Both the position numbers and the translations under genes were made by a program. Below, in pieces: positions 9,322 to 18,151 of a DNA stretch of 64,000 nt. Where the stretch lies: assembly GCA_028281005.1 (NCBI GenBank), contig JANQKS010000013.1:62001-126000 (forward strand), read 5' to 3'. The stretch's first letter is position 1. Each line of letters opens with the position of its first letter. The stretch comes from Pseudomonadales bacterium. GTDB taxonomy: Bacteria > Pseudomonadota > Gammaproteobacteria > Pseudomonadales > Azotimanducaceae. The notes under the pieces are model-generated. The model saw only the letters and a program-made list of their open reading frames with translations. It ran no database searches and was not told the origin of the DNA.

Positions 9322-9359
9322 CGTTAAAACTCAGACATCGTTAAGACTCAGACAACGTG
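9315..9359. repeat. 17-bp tandem duplication spanning the cobW-like start codon
   Basis: The unit CAGACATCGTTAARACT occurs at 9315-9331 and 9332-9348, followed by a partial third copy from 9349. On the coding (minus) strand this produces successive copies of ATGTCTGAG. The copy at 9338 reads only four codons before TAA, while the copy at 9321 opens the GTPase. Because 17 is not a multiple of three, the duplicate start is out of frame. Confidence 0.85.
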
Positions 9360-9367
9360 CTCGAAAA

Positions 9368-11560
9368 TTAGCCGCCAAATTTGGCTTTGGCTTCGCGCCG
9401 GCGCCGATGCAACACGGGCTCTGTGTAGCCATTCGGCTGCTCTAGCCCCTTAAACACAAGATCGCAGGCCGCCTGAAACGCCACGCTGCCGTCAAAGTTA
9501 GGCGCCATGTTGCGGTACGCGGCATCTCCGGCGTTTTGCTCATCCACCACTGCCGCCATGCGTTGCATGGTTTCCATCACCTGCGCTTCGGAACAAATAC
9601 CGTGGTGCAGCCAATTGGCAATGTGCTGGCTGGAGATGCGCAGCGTGGCGCGGTCTTCCATCAGCCCAACATCATTGATGTCCGGTACTTTGGAGCAGCC
9701 GACCCCTTGGTCGATCCAACGCACGACGTAGCCCAAAATCCCTTGGGCGTTGTTGTCGAGCTCCGCCTGGACTTCCTCGGCGGAAAGGTTTTCACCGGCC
9801 AGCAGCGGGATACGCAGAATTTCATCGACGCTGGCGGGCGCGCGTTTTTCCAATGCTTCCTGCATACCCGCCACACTTACTTCATGGTAATGCAGCGCGT
9901 GAAGCGTCGCGGCAGTGGGAGACGGCACCCAAGCAGTATTGGCGCCGGCCTTGGGGTGACCCACCTTAGCTTCCAGCATCTCCGCCATTTCATCCGGTTT
10001 GGGCCACATGCCTTTGCCAATCTGGGCACGCCCGCGGAAGCCGGTGGCCAAGCCGATATCGACGTTGGAATCTTCATACGCCACGATCCAAGGCTGCGCC
10101 TTGATGACTTCTTTGCGCAACACCGGTCCGGCTTGCATACTGGTGTGAATTTCATCCCCGGTGCGGTCGAGGAAACCGGTGTTGATAAAGACGATGCGCT
10201 GCTTGGCTTCGGCGACACAGGCTTTGAGATTCACCGAGGTGCGTCGTTCCTCGTCCATCACCCCTATTTTCAACGTGTTACGTGGCAAACCTAGGGTGTC
10301 TTCGATACGGTCGAAGAGTTGCCCCGCAAGTGCCACTTCTTCCGGGCCGTGCATTTTAGGTTTGACGATGTAGACACTACCCGCACAGGAGTTCTTCACC
10401 GTGCCGTTGCCTTGCAAGTCATGCATGGACGCCAGAGCGGTTACAAAACCGTCTAAGAACCCTTCCGGCACTTCGTTGCCTGCCGCATCCAAAACCGCAT
10501 CGGTGGTCATAAGGTGCCCGACGTTGCGCACCAGCATGACACTGCGGCCATGTAAGGTCAGAGGATGGCCGTCTACATCGGTATAGTCACGGTCGGGATT
10601 TAGGCGCCGCACAATTTCCCGGCCACCCTTCTCCAGACGCTCTTCTAAGTGCCCCTTCATCAGCCCAAACCAATTGCCGTAGACCACACATTTGTCTTCA
10701 GCATCCACCGCGGCCACCGAATCTTCACAATCCTGAATGGTGGTCACTGCAGATTCCAGCACCACATCTTTAACACCCGCGGGGTGCACCGCACCCACGG
10801 GATCTTCACGATCAATTTGTATTTCGATGTGTAAGCCATTGTTTTTTAACAATATGACACTGGGGTCTTCTTCGTTCACAAAACCGACAAACTGGCTGTC
10901 GTCCACCAGACCCGTGTTACCGCCGTCGTTGAGCAGGGCGCGCAGCTGCCGGTGACCGTTGGCATCGGCTCCGATGGCATATTGCGTCACATCGGTGTGG
11001 CTGGCACCTGCCAACGGTACGGTTGCATCTAAATACTGCGTAACTCGCGCCACCACCAACTCGCCGCGAGCCGGATTATAGCTGCTGCCTTTTTCCCGCC
11101 CGGGTTCTTCGGGAATGATGTCAGTGCCGTAAAACGCGTCGTACAGGCTACCCCAACGGGCATTTGCGGCGTTTAGCGCAAAACGCGCATTCATGACCGG
11201 AACGACCAGCTGCGGCCCCGCGATTTTGGCTATTTCTTCATCGACGTTTTGCGTTTCGATCTGCACATCGGCCGGCTCCGGCAACAGATAGCCAATGTCT
11301 TTGAGGAACTGTTTGTAAGCCGCCGCATCCAGGGTTTGGCCTTTGCGTTCGAGGTGATAGGCATCCACTTTGGCTTGCAACTCATCGCGCTTAGCGAGCA
11401 AAGTTTTGTTCACCGGCCCCAGCTCATTTAAGCAAGCTTCAAAACCCGCCCAGAAGCCATCTAGGTCGACACCGGTCCCCGGTAATATCTGTTCTGCCAC
11501 CAGGGCATCCAATTGCGCGGCAATCTGCAAAGACCCGCGTTGAATTCGGTTGTCCGTCAT
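9368..11560 (-). CDS. glcB: Malate synthase G
   Basis: This cytoplasmic glyoxylate-cycle enzyme condenses glyoxylate with acetyl-CoA to malate. At 730 residues it has the length of the monomeric G isoform rather than the shorter A form. Characteristic blocks are present: the [11 protein letters not shown] region near residue 435 and [14 protein letters not shown] near residue 633, which contains the catalytic aspartate region. The CobW-like gene follows 46 bases downstream but appears to be a separate function. A strong promoter and a 5' hairpin lie upstream. No isocitrate lyase or glycolate oxidase gene is in the window, so whether it serves C2 growth or glycolate use is unknown. Confidence 0.96.
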   Translation of the reverse strand: MTDNRIQRGSLQIAAQLDALVAEQILPGTGVDLDGFWAGFEACLNELGPVNKTLLAKRDELQAKVDAYHLERKGQTLDAAAYKQFLKDIGYLLPEPADVQIETQNVDEEIAKIAGPQLVVPVMNARFALNAANARWGSLYDAFYGTDIIPEEPGREKGSSYNPARGELVVARVTQYLDATVPLAGASHTDVTQYAIGADANGHRQLRALLNDGGNTGLVDDSQFVGFVNEEDPSVILLKNNGLHIEIQIDREDPVGAVHPAGVKDVVLESAVTTIQDCEDSVAAVDAEDKCVVYGNWFGLMKGHLEERLEKGGREIVRRLNPDRDYTDVDGHPLTLHGRSVMLVRNVGHLMTTDAVLDAAGNEVPEGFLDGFVTALASMHDLQGNGTVKNSCAGSVYIVKPKMHGPEEVALAGQLFDRIEDTLGLPRNTLKIGVMDEERRTSVNLKACVAEAKQRIVFINTGFLDRTGDEIHTSMQAGPVLRKEVIKAQPWIVAYEDSNVDIGLATGFRGRAQIGKGMWPKPDEMAEMLEAKVGHPKAGANTAWVPSPTAATLHALHYHEVSVAGMQEALEKRAPASVDEILRIPLLAGENLSAEEVQAELDNNAQGILGYVVRWIDQGVGCSKVPDINDVGLMEDRATLRISSQHIANWLHHGICSEAQVMETMQRMAAVVDEQNAGDAAYRNMAPNFDGSVAFQAACDLVFKGLEQPNGYTEPVLHRRRREAKAKFGG

Positions 11561-11595
11561 GTTGTTTAAGTTCCGGCAAGTGTCGACTAAAAGCT

Positions 11596-11650
11596 CCCCG
11601 CGCCGCTACGCGCGGGGGCGCCATTATACTGATTGCGTACGCGCTGTCAG
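11596..11650 (-). promoter_or_regulatory. glcB promoter with hairpin at predicted mRNA 5' end
   Basis: On the minus strand CTGACA (11645-11650) and TATAAT (11623-11628) are separated by 16 bp, a near-consensus sigma-70 promoter. The start point would fall near 11616, right at a GC-rich hairpin (11596-11603 pairing with 11610-11617, eight perfect pairs). The transcript would therefore begin with a stable stem about 36 nt before the start codon, an arrangement that can protect mRNA 5' ends. Confidence 0.65.
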
Positions 11651-11730
11651 CGGCACGCGCTGCCACGCCATCACATGTTTGCAAGTTGCCGATTGCTCTG
11701 AGGGCAATAGGTCTGTGCTAGGGCGGGACT

Positions 11731-12795
11731 TCAAGCCAGCAAATTCTGGATGAACATCCCCAACAGCAAACCGGTTCCCCCGTTGCGCGCGTAGACGAAG
11801 CCATGGGTCGTGTACCACAGCGGCCAAGCCTGTGGCGGGTAGTCGTCCGGACAGGTGTTTGGCCGCGGCTCGGCCGTGACCCGCGCCAAGGCCAACAGCG
11901 CCGGTACGCCTAGCAAAACACCCAACATGCCCGGCGCTGCATACAACCAGGCAAAAACCAACGCACCGGCTATCTGCAACGTTGCCAGACCTGGTATCAG
12001 CGCGCGTGTCACCCGATCTCCCAACCTGCGTTGAAACAACACCGGTAAGGTTAAAACCCCTTTGTGTAAATCTTGCTGCGCTTTGTCCGTGTGTTTGGCA
12101 AAAATCACCACGGTCGGCGCCAAGCCATAAATCAACCCGGCCCACAAGACTTCAACGCTCACCGCCCCGGTCATACAGAAGTACGTACCGCCCACCATCA
12201 GTGGCCCCCAAGTCAGTAGGACGGCGAACTCACCCATGGCCCAGTGTTTAAGCGGGTACGTATAGAACAGCACAAACACCGCCCCCGCCGCGGCAAACGC
12301 ATAGGCAACACCACCAACAAATAAACAAACGGCTGCACCCAGAACTAAGGCGCAAACACCGGTGCTAACGAGCATAGACAGGTAAGCACGACGCCCGCAG
12401 ATGCCGCTTTGCAACACGTGCACACCGTATTGGGTGCGAAAGTAATTGTCTTGGTCTAGACCACGGTCGTGGTCGACCCAATCGTTGATAAGATTGTTAG
12501 TGGCATGGGCGAGCATCATCGCCAGCAGCACAACACCACCCATCAGCCATTCCCGCCAAGAGCCGGGCGTCGCCAAAGTCCAAGCAAACAGCACCGCAAA
12601 CACAGTTAACGGCAGTACCGAGGCGCGCGTAGCTACCAACCAGCGCAACAACCAGTTGGCATGGCGCCATTGCTCTGCGGCCATAGTGGGCACACCCACC
12701 AGCGCTTCAGCCCACAGGGAGCGACCACTCAACTCTGTTGAGGAAGTGGAAGTGGGAGTGGAAGTCGATGTAGAAGTGGAAGTTGCGCGTGTCAT
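11731..12795 (-). CDS. UbiA-family prenyltransferase (MenA-like)
   Basis: This integral membrane protein has about nine hydrophobic segments. The first aspartate-rich motif of UbiA prenyltransferases is visible as NDWVDHDRGLD near residue 104, the site that binds Mg-pyrophosphate of an isoprenoid donor. The family transfers prenyl chains to aromatic acceptors in quinone, haem or related pathways; the MenA subgroup acts on dihydroxynaphthoate, but no men genes are nearby. The N-terminal 20 residues are a low-complexity Ser-Thr repeat from hexanucleotide DNA, so the true start may be downstream, for example the Met at 12684. The acceptor substrate cannot be assigned. Confidence 0.75.
   Translation of the reverse strand: MTRATSTSTSTSTPTSTSSTELSGRSLWAEALVGVPTMAAEQWRHANWLLRWLVATRASVLPLTVFAVLFAWTLATPGSWREWLMGGVVLLAMMLAHATNNLINDWVDHDRGLDQDNYFRTQYGVHVLQSGICGRRAYLSMLVSTGVCALVLGAAVCLFVGGVAYAFAAAGAVFVLFYTYPLKHWAMGEFAVLLTWGPLMVGGTYFCMTGAVSVEVLWAGLIYGLAPTVVIFAKHTDKAQQDLHKGVLTLPVLFQRRLGDRVTRALIPGLATLQIAGALVFAWLYAAPGMLGVLLGVPALLALARVTAEPRPNTCPDDYPPQAWPLWYTTHGFVYARNGGTGLLLGMFIQNLLA
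12737..12786. repeat. Hexanucleotide-like repeat coding Ser-Thr in the prenyltransferase N-terminus
   Basis: Plus-strand GTGGAA/GTAGAA-type hexamers run through this stretch. On the minus strand they encode alternating Thr and Ser near residues 4-20 of the prenyltransferase. Most units are six bases, so unit gain or loss would keep frame and change tail length only. Confidence 0.7.
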
Positions 12796-12822
12796 TGCAT
12801 CAGCATGTTGAACTGCGCGCCA

Positions 12823-14025
12823 TCAAAGGCCCAGCACTACTTTGGCGATGATGTTTTTTTGCACTTCTCGACTGCCGCCAAACACAGAGGCCGCGCGGCC
12901 ATTCAGATAACGAGCCATCGCCGTCTCCGAATAATCTTCGCTGACCCATGTTTCGTTGCAGCCGTTTAAAGAAATCTTGTTGGCGTTCGGTAAGCCGTAG
13001 TAATGCACAGCTTCCAGGCGCAGCTCACTCAGCCCCTGGTTAATCTCCACCGAGGAGTTTTTTGCCAACGAAGATGCCGGACCGGGAGAGCCACCGCTGG
13101 AGAGCCGCTCAAGTGTCATCAACTCCTGTAGCTGCAGTGCGTCGGTGCGGATTTCCAGTTCAGCAATCCGCGCGGCAAATGAGGGATCTTCTATCAGCGG
13201 TTGGCCGCCGTCTTTCTCCTGACTCGCCAAATGCTTGAGACTTTTTAACGCTTCAATGATGCCCGGTGCCGAACCGCCGCCGCCGCGCTCAAACTCCAAC
13301 AAGTACTTGGCCACCGTCCAGCCTTCATTTTCAGGGCCTACCCGGTTGGATTGTGGGACACGCACATCGTCAAAAAACACTTGGTTCACTTCATGGTCGT
13401 CCGCCATAGTGATGATGGGGTCCACCTTGATGCCGGGTAAGTCCATGGGGATGAGTAGAAACGTGATACCCGCCTGGGGTTTCACGCTTGTGTCCGTGCG
13501 CACCAAACAAAAGATGTGATCCGCAAACTGTGCGTGGGTGGTCCAAATTTTGGTGCCGTTGACGATGTAGTCATCGCCTTCTTTCACCGCGCTGGTTTTC
13601 AGACTGGAAAGATCCGACCCGGCACCCGGTTCGGAGTAGCCTTGGCACCAGTACTGTTCACCGGAGAGAATCTTCGGCAAATACTCCGCTTTTTGTTCCG
13701 CGGTGCCGTACTTAAACAATACCGGGGCGAGCATACGCAAACCCAGCGGGATCAGCCCCGGCGCGTGGGCTTTGGCGCACTCTTGTCCCCAGATGTACTT
13801 CTGGTTCGGCGTCCAATCCACGCCGCCATGTTCAATAGGCCAGGCTGGTACCGCCCAACCTTTATCCACCAACATGTGCTGCCATCGCATGGCCAAGTCT
13901 TTGTCCGCAAACACGGTGGTGGTGCGCTCCGCTTCACGCCGCATCTCAGGCGTCAGCGAGCTGTCGAGAAAGGTCTGCACTTGGGCGCGGAAAGCTTCGT
14001 CCTCGGCACTGAATTCAATGTTCAT
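12823..14025 (-). CDS. Acyl-CoA dehydrogenase
   Basis: This 400-residue flavoenzyme introduces a 2,3 double bond into an acyl-CoA. Family blocks are visible in order: an N-terminal helical domain, CQGYSEPGAGSDL near residue 135 in the FAD/substrate region, a middle beta domain containing NGTKIWTTHAQFAD, and a C-terminal GSREVQKNIIAK. The sequence resembles the dehydrogenases used on branched, cyclic or steroid side-chain acyl-CoAs more than standard short-chain ones, but the substrate is not readable. It ends close to the prenyltransferase and diverges from an ABM-domain gene. Confidence 0.92.
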   Translation of the reverse strand: MNIEFSAEDEAFRAQVQTFLDSSLTPEMRREAERTTTVFADKDLAMRWQHMLVDKGWAVPAWPIEHGGVDWTPNQKYIWGQECAKAHAPGLIPLGLRMLAPVLFKYGTAEQKAEYLPKILSGEQYWCQGYSEPGAGSDLSSLKTSAVKEGDDYIVNGTKIWTTHAQFADHIFCLVRTDTSVKPQAGITFLLIPMDLPGIKVDPIITMADDHEVNQVFFDDVRVPQSNRVGPENEGWTVAKYLLEFERGGGGSAPGIIEALKSLKHLASQEKDGGQPLIEDPSFAARIAELEIRTDALQLQELMTLERLSSGGSPGPASSLAKNSSVEINQGLSELRLEAVHYYGLPNANKISLNGCNETWVSEDYSETAMARYLNGRAASVFGGSREVQKNIIAKVVLGL

Positions 14026-14093
14026 GTGTATGTTACCCGGGCGGCAAAACCCTTATTCTTAAACCTCGATATTTTAGTTTGGGGGCCCCTAGC

Positions 14094-14447
14094 ATGACAA
14101 CGACACGCATAATTATTTCCGGCACTGTCGATTTACCGCCGGAAAAAATGGACGAAGCGCTGGCCACCGCCAAGCCGTTGATCGAAGGCGCCCTCACAGA
14201 AAAAGGTTGCCTAGATTACGACTGGTGTCCAGACCCGCTCACACGCGGGCGCATACGGGTATTTGAGCGCTGGGAAACCGAGGCAGATCTGCAAGCGCAC
14301 TTCGATGACCGTTGGTACAAAGACATGCGCGACACCTTGGGCCAATTTGGCATCTTGGGTGCGGAAACCTACAAATACAAAGTTGATATTCAAGAATCGG
14401 TATACGATGAATCCGGCACCCCGCGGGCGGACTTTTTTACCGCTTAG
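14094..14447 (+). CDS. Antibiotic biosynthesis monooxygenase (ABM)-domain protein
   Basis: This small protein of 117 residues has the ferredoxin-like ABM fold. It has an initial strand (TRIIISGTVDL), a helix over PPEKMDEAL, a second strand with CLDYDW, and the typical FERWETEADLQAHF segment. Homologues include quinol monooxygenases and cofactor-free oxygenases acting on aromatic ketones or quinols, though many are uncharacterised. The ATG at 14094 is preferred over a TTG at 14079 because a GGGGG stretch lies just upstream of it. It is divergent from the acyl-CoA dehydrogenase, sharing a short intergenic region. Confidence 0.72.
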   Translation: MTTTRIIISGTVDLPPEKMDEALATAKPLIEGALTEKGCLDYDWCPDPLTRGRIRVFERWETEADLQAHFDDRWYKDMRDTLGQFGILGAETYKYKVDIQESVYDESGTPRADFFTA

Positions 14448-14482
14448 GGCGTGTTTGACGCGGCTTGTGTAGCCGAGATCGA

Positions 14483-15823
14483 TTAGTCGACAAACAGGCC
14501 TTCGGCGTGCACGTCAGCCAAAGATTCGCAGAACACTTCGATGATGGTGTCGATGACACCATCATCGTGTACGGCAGACAAGAAGGCCCGCTGGGTACCC
14601 GGCACCAACACCCCGCGGTTTAGACAATGTAGGTAAAAGCCCTTTTCCGCGGCGATGTTGCGGCCATGTGCGTCCCTGGAAGAATTTAGCGCACCACCTT
14701 GAAAAAACATGTGGAACATAGAGCCCACGTGTTTCATTTGCGCGGGTATGTCGCGCTCGCTACAAAAGCCGTTGACGGCATCGGCCAAGCGGTCGCCGCG
14801 CCGTTCGAGAGCATCGTAGATGTCCGGATGATCCGCCAAGTACCCCACGGCCGCGGCGCCGGCTTCCATGGTCAGTGGATTACCGGAAAACGTGCCGCCG
14901 GAGAAAATGCCCCCTCGCGCACCGATGCCGGTAAACACTTCCATTAAATCTGCGCGCCCGGTGATGGCACCTACGGGTAGTCCACCACCGACCACCTTGC
15001 CGTAGGTGGCAATATCGGGCAGGACATCAAAGCGCTGCTGCGCACCGCCGTAAGCCACGCGAAAACCGGTGATGACCTCATCGATGCCAAACAGCACGTT
15101 ACACTCTGCACACACGGCTTGTAACTCGCGCAGAAATTCACCAGCTTGGGGCTGAGGATTAGAGCTCTGCACACCCTCAACAAACACCAAGGCCAGCTCG
15201 TCTTTGTGTTGCCGTATGAGGTCAAACGCCGCCGGATGGCGATACGGTAAAAGCAGCGTCAGGTCTTGCAAAACATGCGGGATACCATGACCCAGCGGCA
15301 TGGCTTGCGGGGCTTGCAGTGGGCTCTGAGGGTCCGCCGCCCACATGCCGTAGTCGTGCGCGCCGTGATAAAACCCATCAAACAAGGCAATTTTGTCTTT
15401 GCCGGAATACCCCCGGGCGGCGCGGAATGCATACATGGTGGCTTCGGAACCCGTGTTACAAAACACCACTCGTTCCGCACACGGGCTGGCTTCCTGTAAC
15501 AGATGGGCCAACTTCATTTGGCTGGTGGAATGGATACCAAACATCCATCCCTTGGGTACACGCTCGTTGATGGCCGCTTCCACCACCGGGTGGACGTGTC
15601 CCAGCATGTGCAAACCAAAACCGATAGACGTATCGATGTAGCGGTTGCCATCTGCGTCAAACACATAACAACCGGCGCCACGCTCAATAAACACCGGATG
15701 CGGCATCTCCAGATTGGCCGCCAAACCGGAATTTAAGACCTCCGCGCGATCCAGCGAGATCTGCTGCGACTGTTGGGTTTTTGCTTCGAGCTCAGCCCGA
15801 GCTTGCGCAATGGTGGCGCTCAC
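14483..15823 (-). CDS. Class III PLP aminotransferase, glutamate-1-semialdehyde aminomutase-like
   Basis: The 446-residue PLP enzyme has the aminotransferase class III pattern: the CNTGSEATMYAFRAAR phosphate-binding block near residue 120, GIDEVITGFR near residue 237, and the Schiff-base lysine in YGKVVGGGLPVG at about residue 276. Its closest familiar relatives are glutamate-1-semialdehyde 2,1-aminomutases, but it is longer than HemL and sits among catabolic genes with no haem-pathway neighbours. A role as amine or amino-acid transaminase in degradation is therefore as likely. It ends seven bases after the luciferase-like gene start region on the same strand, suggesting an operon. Confidence 0.82.
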   Translation of the reverse strand: MSATIAQARAELEAKTQQSQQISLDRAEVLNSGLAANLEMPHPVFIERGAGCYVFDADGNRYIDTSIGFGLHMLGHVHPVVEAAINERVPKGWMFGIHSTSQMKLAHLLQEASPCAERVVFCNTGSEATMYAFRAARGYSGKDKIALFDGFYHGAHDYGMWAADPQSPLQAPQAMPLGHGIPHVLQDLTLLLPYRHPAAFDLIRQHKDELALVFVEGVQSSNPQPQAGEFLRELQAVCAECNVLFGIDEVITGFRVAYGGAQQRFDVLPDIATYGKVVGGGLPVGAITGRADLMEVFTGIGARGGIFSGGTFSGNPLTMEAGAAAVGYLADHPDIYDALERRGDRLADAVNGFCSERDIPAQMKHVGSMFHMFFQGGALNSSRDAHGRNIAAEKGFYLHCLNRGVLVPGTQRAFLSAVHDDGVIDTIIEVFCESLADVHAEGLFVD

Positions 15824-15829
15824 GTGGGT

Positions 15830-16795
15830 TTACTTGCCGTTTAAACGGTCGACAACCGGCGCAAAACTTTCCATGTTGTCGCGGCCAACTGTAATGTAGG
15901 AAATGCCATGCAGCTCGCGGCGGCGTTCCAGCTCATCACATATGGCATCTACCGAGCCAAATAACGCATGGGGATGTTTAAGCATGTCGTCTTCGCTCAG
16001 ACCAAACATTTGCGCAAAGCCGCCGAGCACTGGCGATGGGTCATCCATAACAAAGGTGAAATAGGCGCCAATCTCAAGCTCAAGTTGGTCAAAACGGTCA
16101 CCGGCACCCTGTTGGATCCAACGTATCTTCTTCTGAGTTTCCTCTTCTGACGAGAGCTGCACACCGTCCGGACCAATCATGCCGGAGCGATTGTTAAAGT
16201 TAAGGCTGACAATGTCGGCTTCACGGCCGGCCAGGCGCAAGATACGCGGGCTGCCGCCACCAATCATCAGCGGTGCTTTGCCGACGGGTTTCGGATCCCC
16301 TTCAAACTCTTTCCAGGTCAGCGTGTTGTTGTCGACATCTACCAGACCATCGCCGCGAAACGCGCGCAGGCCTTCAATAACATCCGCCAGGCGATCGATG
16401 CGCACCGCAGGTTCATCCATTGGGATACCCAGCGCGGCGTACTCTTCCTTGATCCAACCCGCGCCCAAACCCAGTTCTAACCGTCCGTTGGACAGTTTGT
16501 CGATGGTCATGGCGGACTTAATCAACACCACCGGGTTGTGGTAATCGATGCAGAACACACGGCAACCGATGTTGATCGTGGAAGTCACCGCGGCTGCGTA
16601 TGCCATGGCAGGAATGGCCGCCAAGTTTTGCACCGGATGGTTGGCCCGCTCTACCGCCGGGCCTGCGCCGAGAATGTGGTCAGCCAGGTGGAAGGCAGAG
16701 TAGCCCAGTGTTTCCGCTTGTTGCGCTTGCGCCGCCCAATCTTCGCCGGACTCGGCATTAAATGATTGCACGCCAAACCGAAATGGCCGGGCCAT
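15830..16795 (-). CDS. Luciferase-like (LLM) oxidoreductase, F420-type subfamily
   Basis: This 321-residue TIM-barrel oxidoreductase is of the bacterial luciferase-like superfamily. The opening FRFGVQSF, the segment GCRVFCIDYHNPVVL and the GRLELGLGAGW signature are those of the subgroup usually annotated as F420-dependent. Such enzymes use reduced F420 or FMN for hydride transfer or oxygenation. No F420 biosynthesis gene is in the window, so the cofactor is an open question. The gene sits between an SDR gene and the aminotransferase on the same strand. A short TAGTGAAA tandem lies in the gap before it. Confidence 0.8.
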   Translation of the reverse strand: MARPFRFGVQSFNAESGEDWAAQAQQAETLGYSAFHLADHILGAGPAVERANHPVQNLAAIPAMAYAAAVTSTINIGCRVFCIDYHNPVVLIKSAMTIDKLSNGRLELGLGAGWIKEEYAALGIPMDEPAVRIDRLADVIEGLRAFRGDGLVDVDNNTLTWKEFEGDPKPVGKAPLMIGGGSPRILRLAGREADIVSLNFNNRSGMIGPDGVQLSSEEETQKKIRWIQQGAGDRFDQLELEIGAYFTFVMDDPSPVLGGFAQMFGLSEDDMLKHPHALFGSVDAICDELERRRELHGISYITVGRDNMESFAPVVDRLNGK

Positions 16796-16860
16796 ACCCC
16801 GCTCCTCTTAGTGAAATGGGTAGTGAAACTGACTTTTGATGTCTATCAAGCGCTGTCCGG

Positions 16861-17619
16861 TTAGAACTGGATACGCTTGGTCAAACCACCATCAATGACC
16901 ACATTGGTGCCGGTGGTAAAGCCGGACCGCGGGCTCACCAGCATGGCCACCTGGGCCGCCACTTCATCAGCGGTACCCATACGACCCAGCGGGATGTCCG
17001 CTACGGTGGCATCATAAAACGCAGTCATATGTTGCTTAATCTGATCCCAGGAGCCACCTTCGATAAAAATCGGACCGGGGCTAACCGCATTGACGCGAAT
17101 ACCTTTCGGCGCGAGGTCTTGCGCTAAAGCGCCGTTGTAGTTCAGCAGTGCCGCTTTTAACGCATTGTAAGGCCCCGCCTGCATAAATTTTTCCAGCGCG
17201 GCGGTAGTAGAAATGAGAATGACATTGGCGTTTTCGGATTTCTCCAGATGTTCCATGCTGCCTTCAACCATGCGCACCGCACCCAGCATGTCGTACTCCA
17301 AGTGACGGCGCCACGCGTCTTCACCCTGAGCACCGCCGCCGCTGACGTTCGACACGATGATGTCGGCGCCACCGAGGGCTTCCGCGCTGGCGTCGATCCA
17401 AGCCTTGAAGGCATCTCCATCACCCACGTCTACCGCTTGCCCAAAAGCTTTAACACCTTTGGCGCTTAAGGCTTCGACTGCCGCAGTGACCTCATCTTCA
17501 TTACGCGCACAGATCGCTACGTTGCAACCTTCATCCGCCAGCGTATCCGCGATGGCGCGGCCGATACCTTTGGTGGCACCCGTGATGAGTGCGTTTGAAC
17601 CTTTGAGTTGTAAATCCAT
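16861..17619 (-). CDS. Short-chain dehydrogenase/reductase
   Basis: A classical SDR of 252 residues. The NAD(P) dinucleotide motif TGATKGIG is at residues 13-20, followed by an NVSG strand, a serine in LISTT and the YNALK catalytic pair (YxxxK) near residue 153. The C-terminal half has the usual VNAVSPGPI and GTNVVIDGG segments. It should oxidise or reduce a hydroxyl/keto substrate in the cytoplasm. In context it belongs with the luciferase-like, aminotransferase and acyl-CoA dehydrogenase genes transcribed in the same direction. A substrate cannot be assigned. Confidence 0.93.
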   Translation of the reverse strand: MDLQLKGSNALITGATKGIGRAIADTLADEGCNVAICARNEDEVTAAVEALSAKGVKAFGQAVDVGDGDAFKAWIDASAEALGGADIIVSNVSGGGAQGEDAWRRHLEYDMLGAVRMVEGSMEHLEKSENANVILISTTAALEKFMQAGPYNALKAALLNYNGALAQDLAPKGIRVNAVSPGPIFIEGGSWDQIKQHMTAFYDATVADIPLGRMGTADEVAAQVAMLVSPRSGFTTGTNVVIDGGLTKRIQF

Positions 17620-17650
17620 GGAGAGTCCTCTCTTCTTCTGTCTCGTTGTC

Positions 17651-17689
17651 GTTGATGGTTAATGTTGATGGTTAATGATGATGGTTAAT
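17651..17689. repeat. 13-bp tandem repeat, three copies, between SDR and Rieske genes
   Basis: GTTGATGGTTAAT is present at 17651-17663 and 17664-17676, with a one-mismatch copy at 17677-17689. On the transcribed minus strand each copy carries a TAA. The 13-bp period puts those stops in all three frames. Confidence 0.9.
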
Positions 17690-17743
17690 GATGGGCACCT
17701 TTTAACACGCAGCAGATAACGTATAGCAGACGCGCAAAATATC

Positions 17744-18049
17744 TCACTCGATGTCTATGCAGACTTTGCCAGCTTCTATAAACACAGGGAAGCGTGCCAA
17801 CGGCGCCTGCGCCGGTGCGGCCAAACACGCGCCGGTGCGGATATCGAATCTGGCGCCATGTAAGGGGCACCGCACTTGCGTGCCGCGCACTTTGGCATGG
17901 GCCAGAGACTGAGCCGCGTGGCTACATTGCGCGTGTACCGCATAAAACTGCCCATGCACCTGGCTCACCAACACCTCAACGCCTTGCACCCGGACGCAAA
18001 CCGATTGCCCTTCGCCGAGGTCGGCCATCGACATCACTGGTGTTGCCAA
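17744..18049 (-). CDS. Rieske [2Fe-2S] ferredoxin
   Basis: This 101-residue soluble Rieske protein has both metal-binding boxes: C42-S-H44 and C61-P-L-H64, with 16 residues between them, and the GARFD tail of the second box. It lacks a membrane anchor, so it is an electron carrier rather than a cytochrome bc1 subunit. Such ferredoxins feed ring-hydroxylating dioxygenases or other oxygenases. No Rieske oxygenase large subunit is in the window, leaving the nearby P450s or the ABM protein as speculative partners. Confidence 0.9.
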   Translation of the reverse strand: MATPVMSMADLGEGQSVCVRVQGVEVLVSQVHGQFYAVHAQCSHAAQSLAHAKVRGTQVRCPLHGARFDIRTGACLAAPAQAPLARFPVFIEAGKVCIDIE

Positions 18050-18151
18050 TACACATCCTTCCCCAGTCGTGACGGGCGAGTATGTGAGGGGGATATTTAC
18101 CCGTCAAGACAAATTTGAAACGCGATGTAAGTTTTGCCGAGCGGCCGTGTC

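Noticed and set aside
14483-15823. Tetrapyrrole-pathway HemL
   Set aside because: The PLP fold fits, but the protein is longer than HemL and sits in a catabolic cluster without haem genes, so the symbol was withheld.
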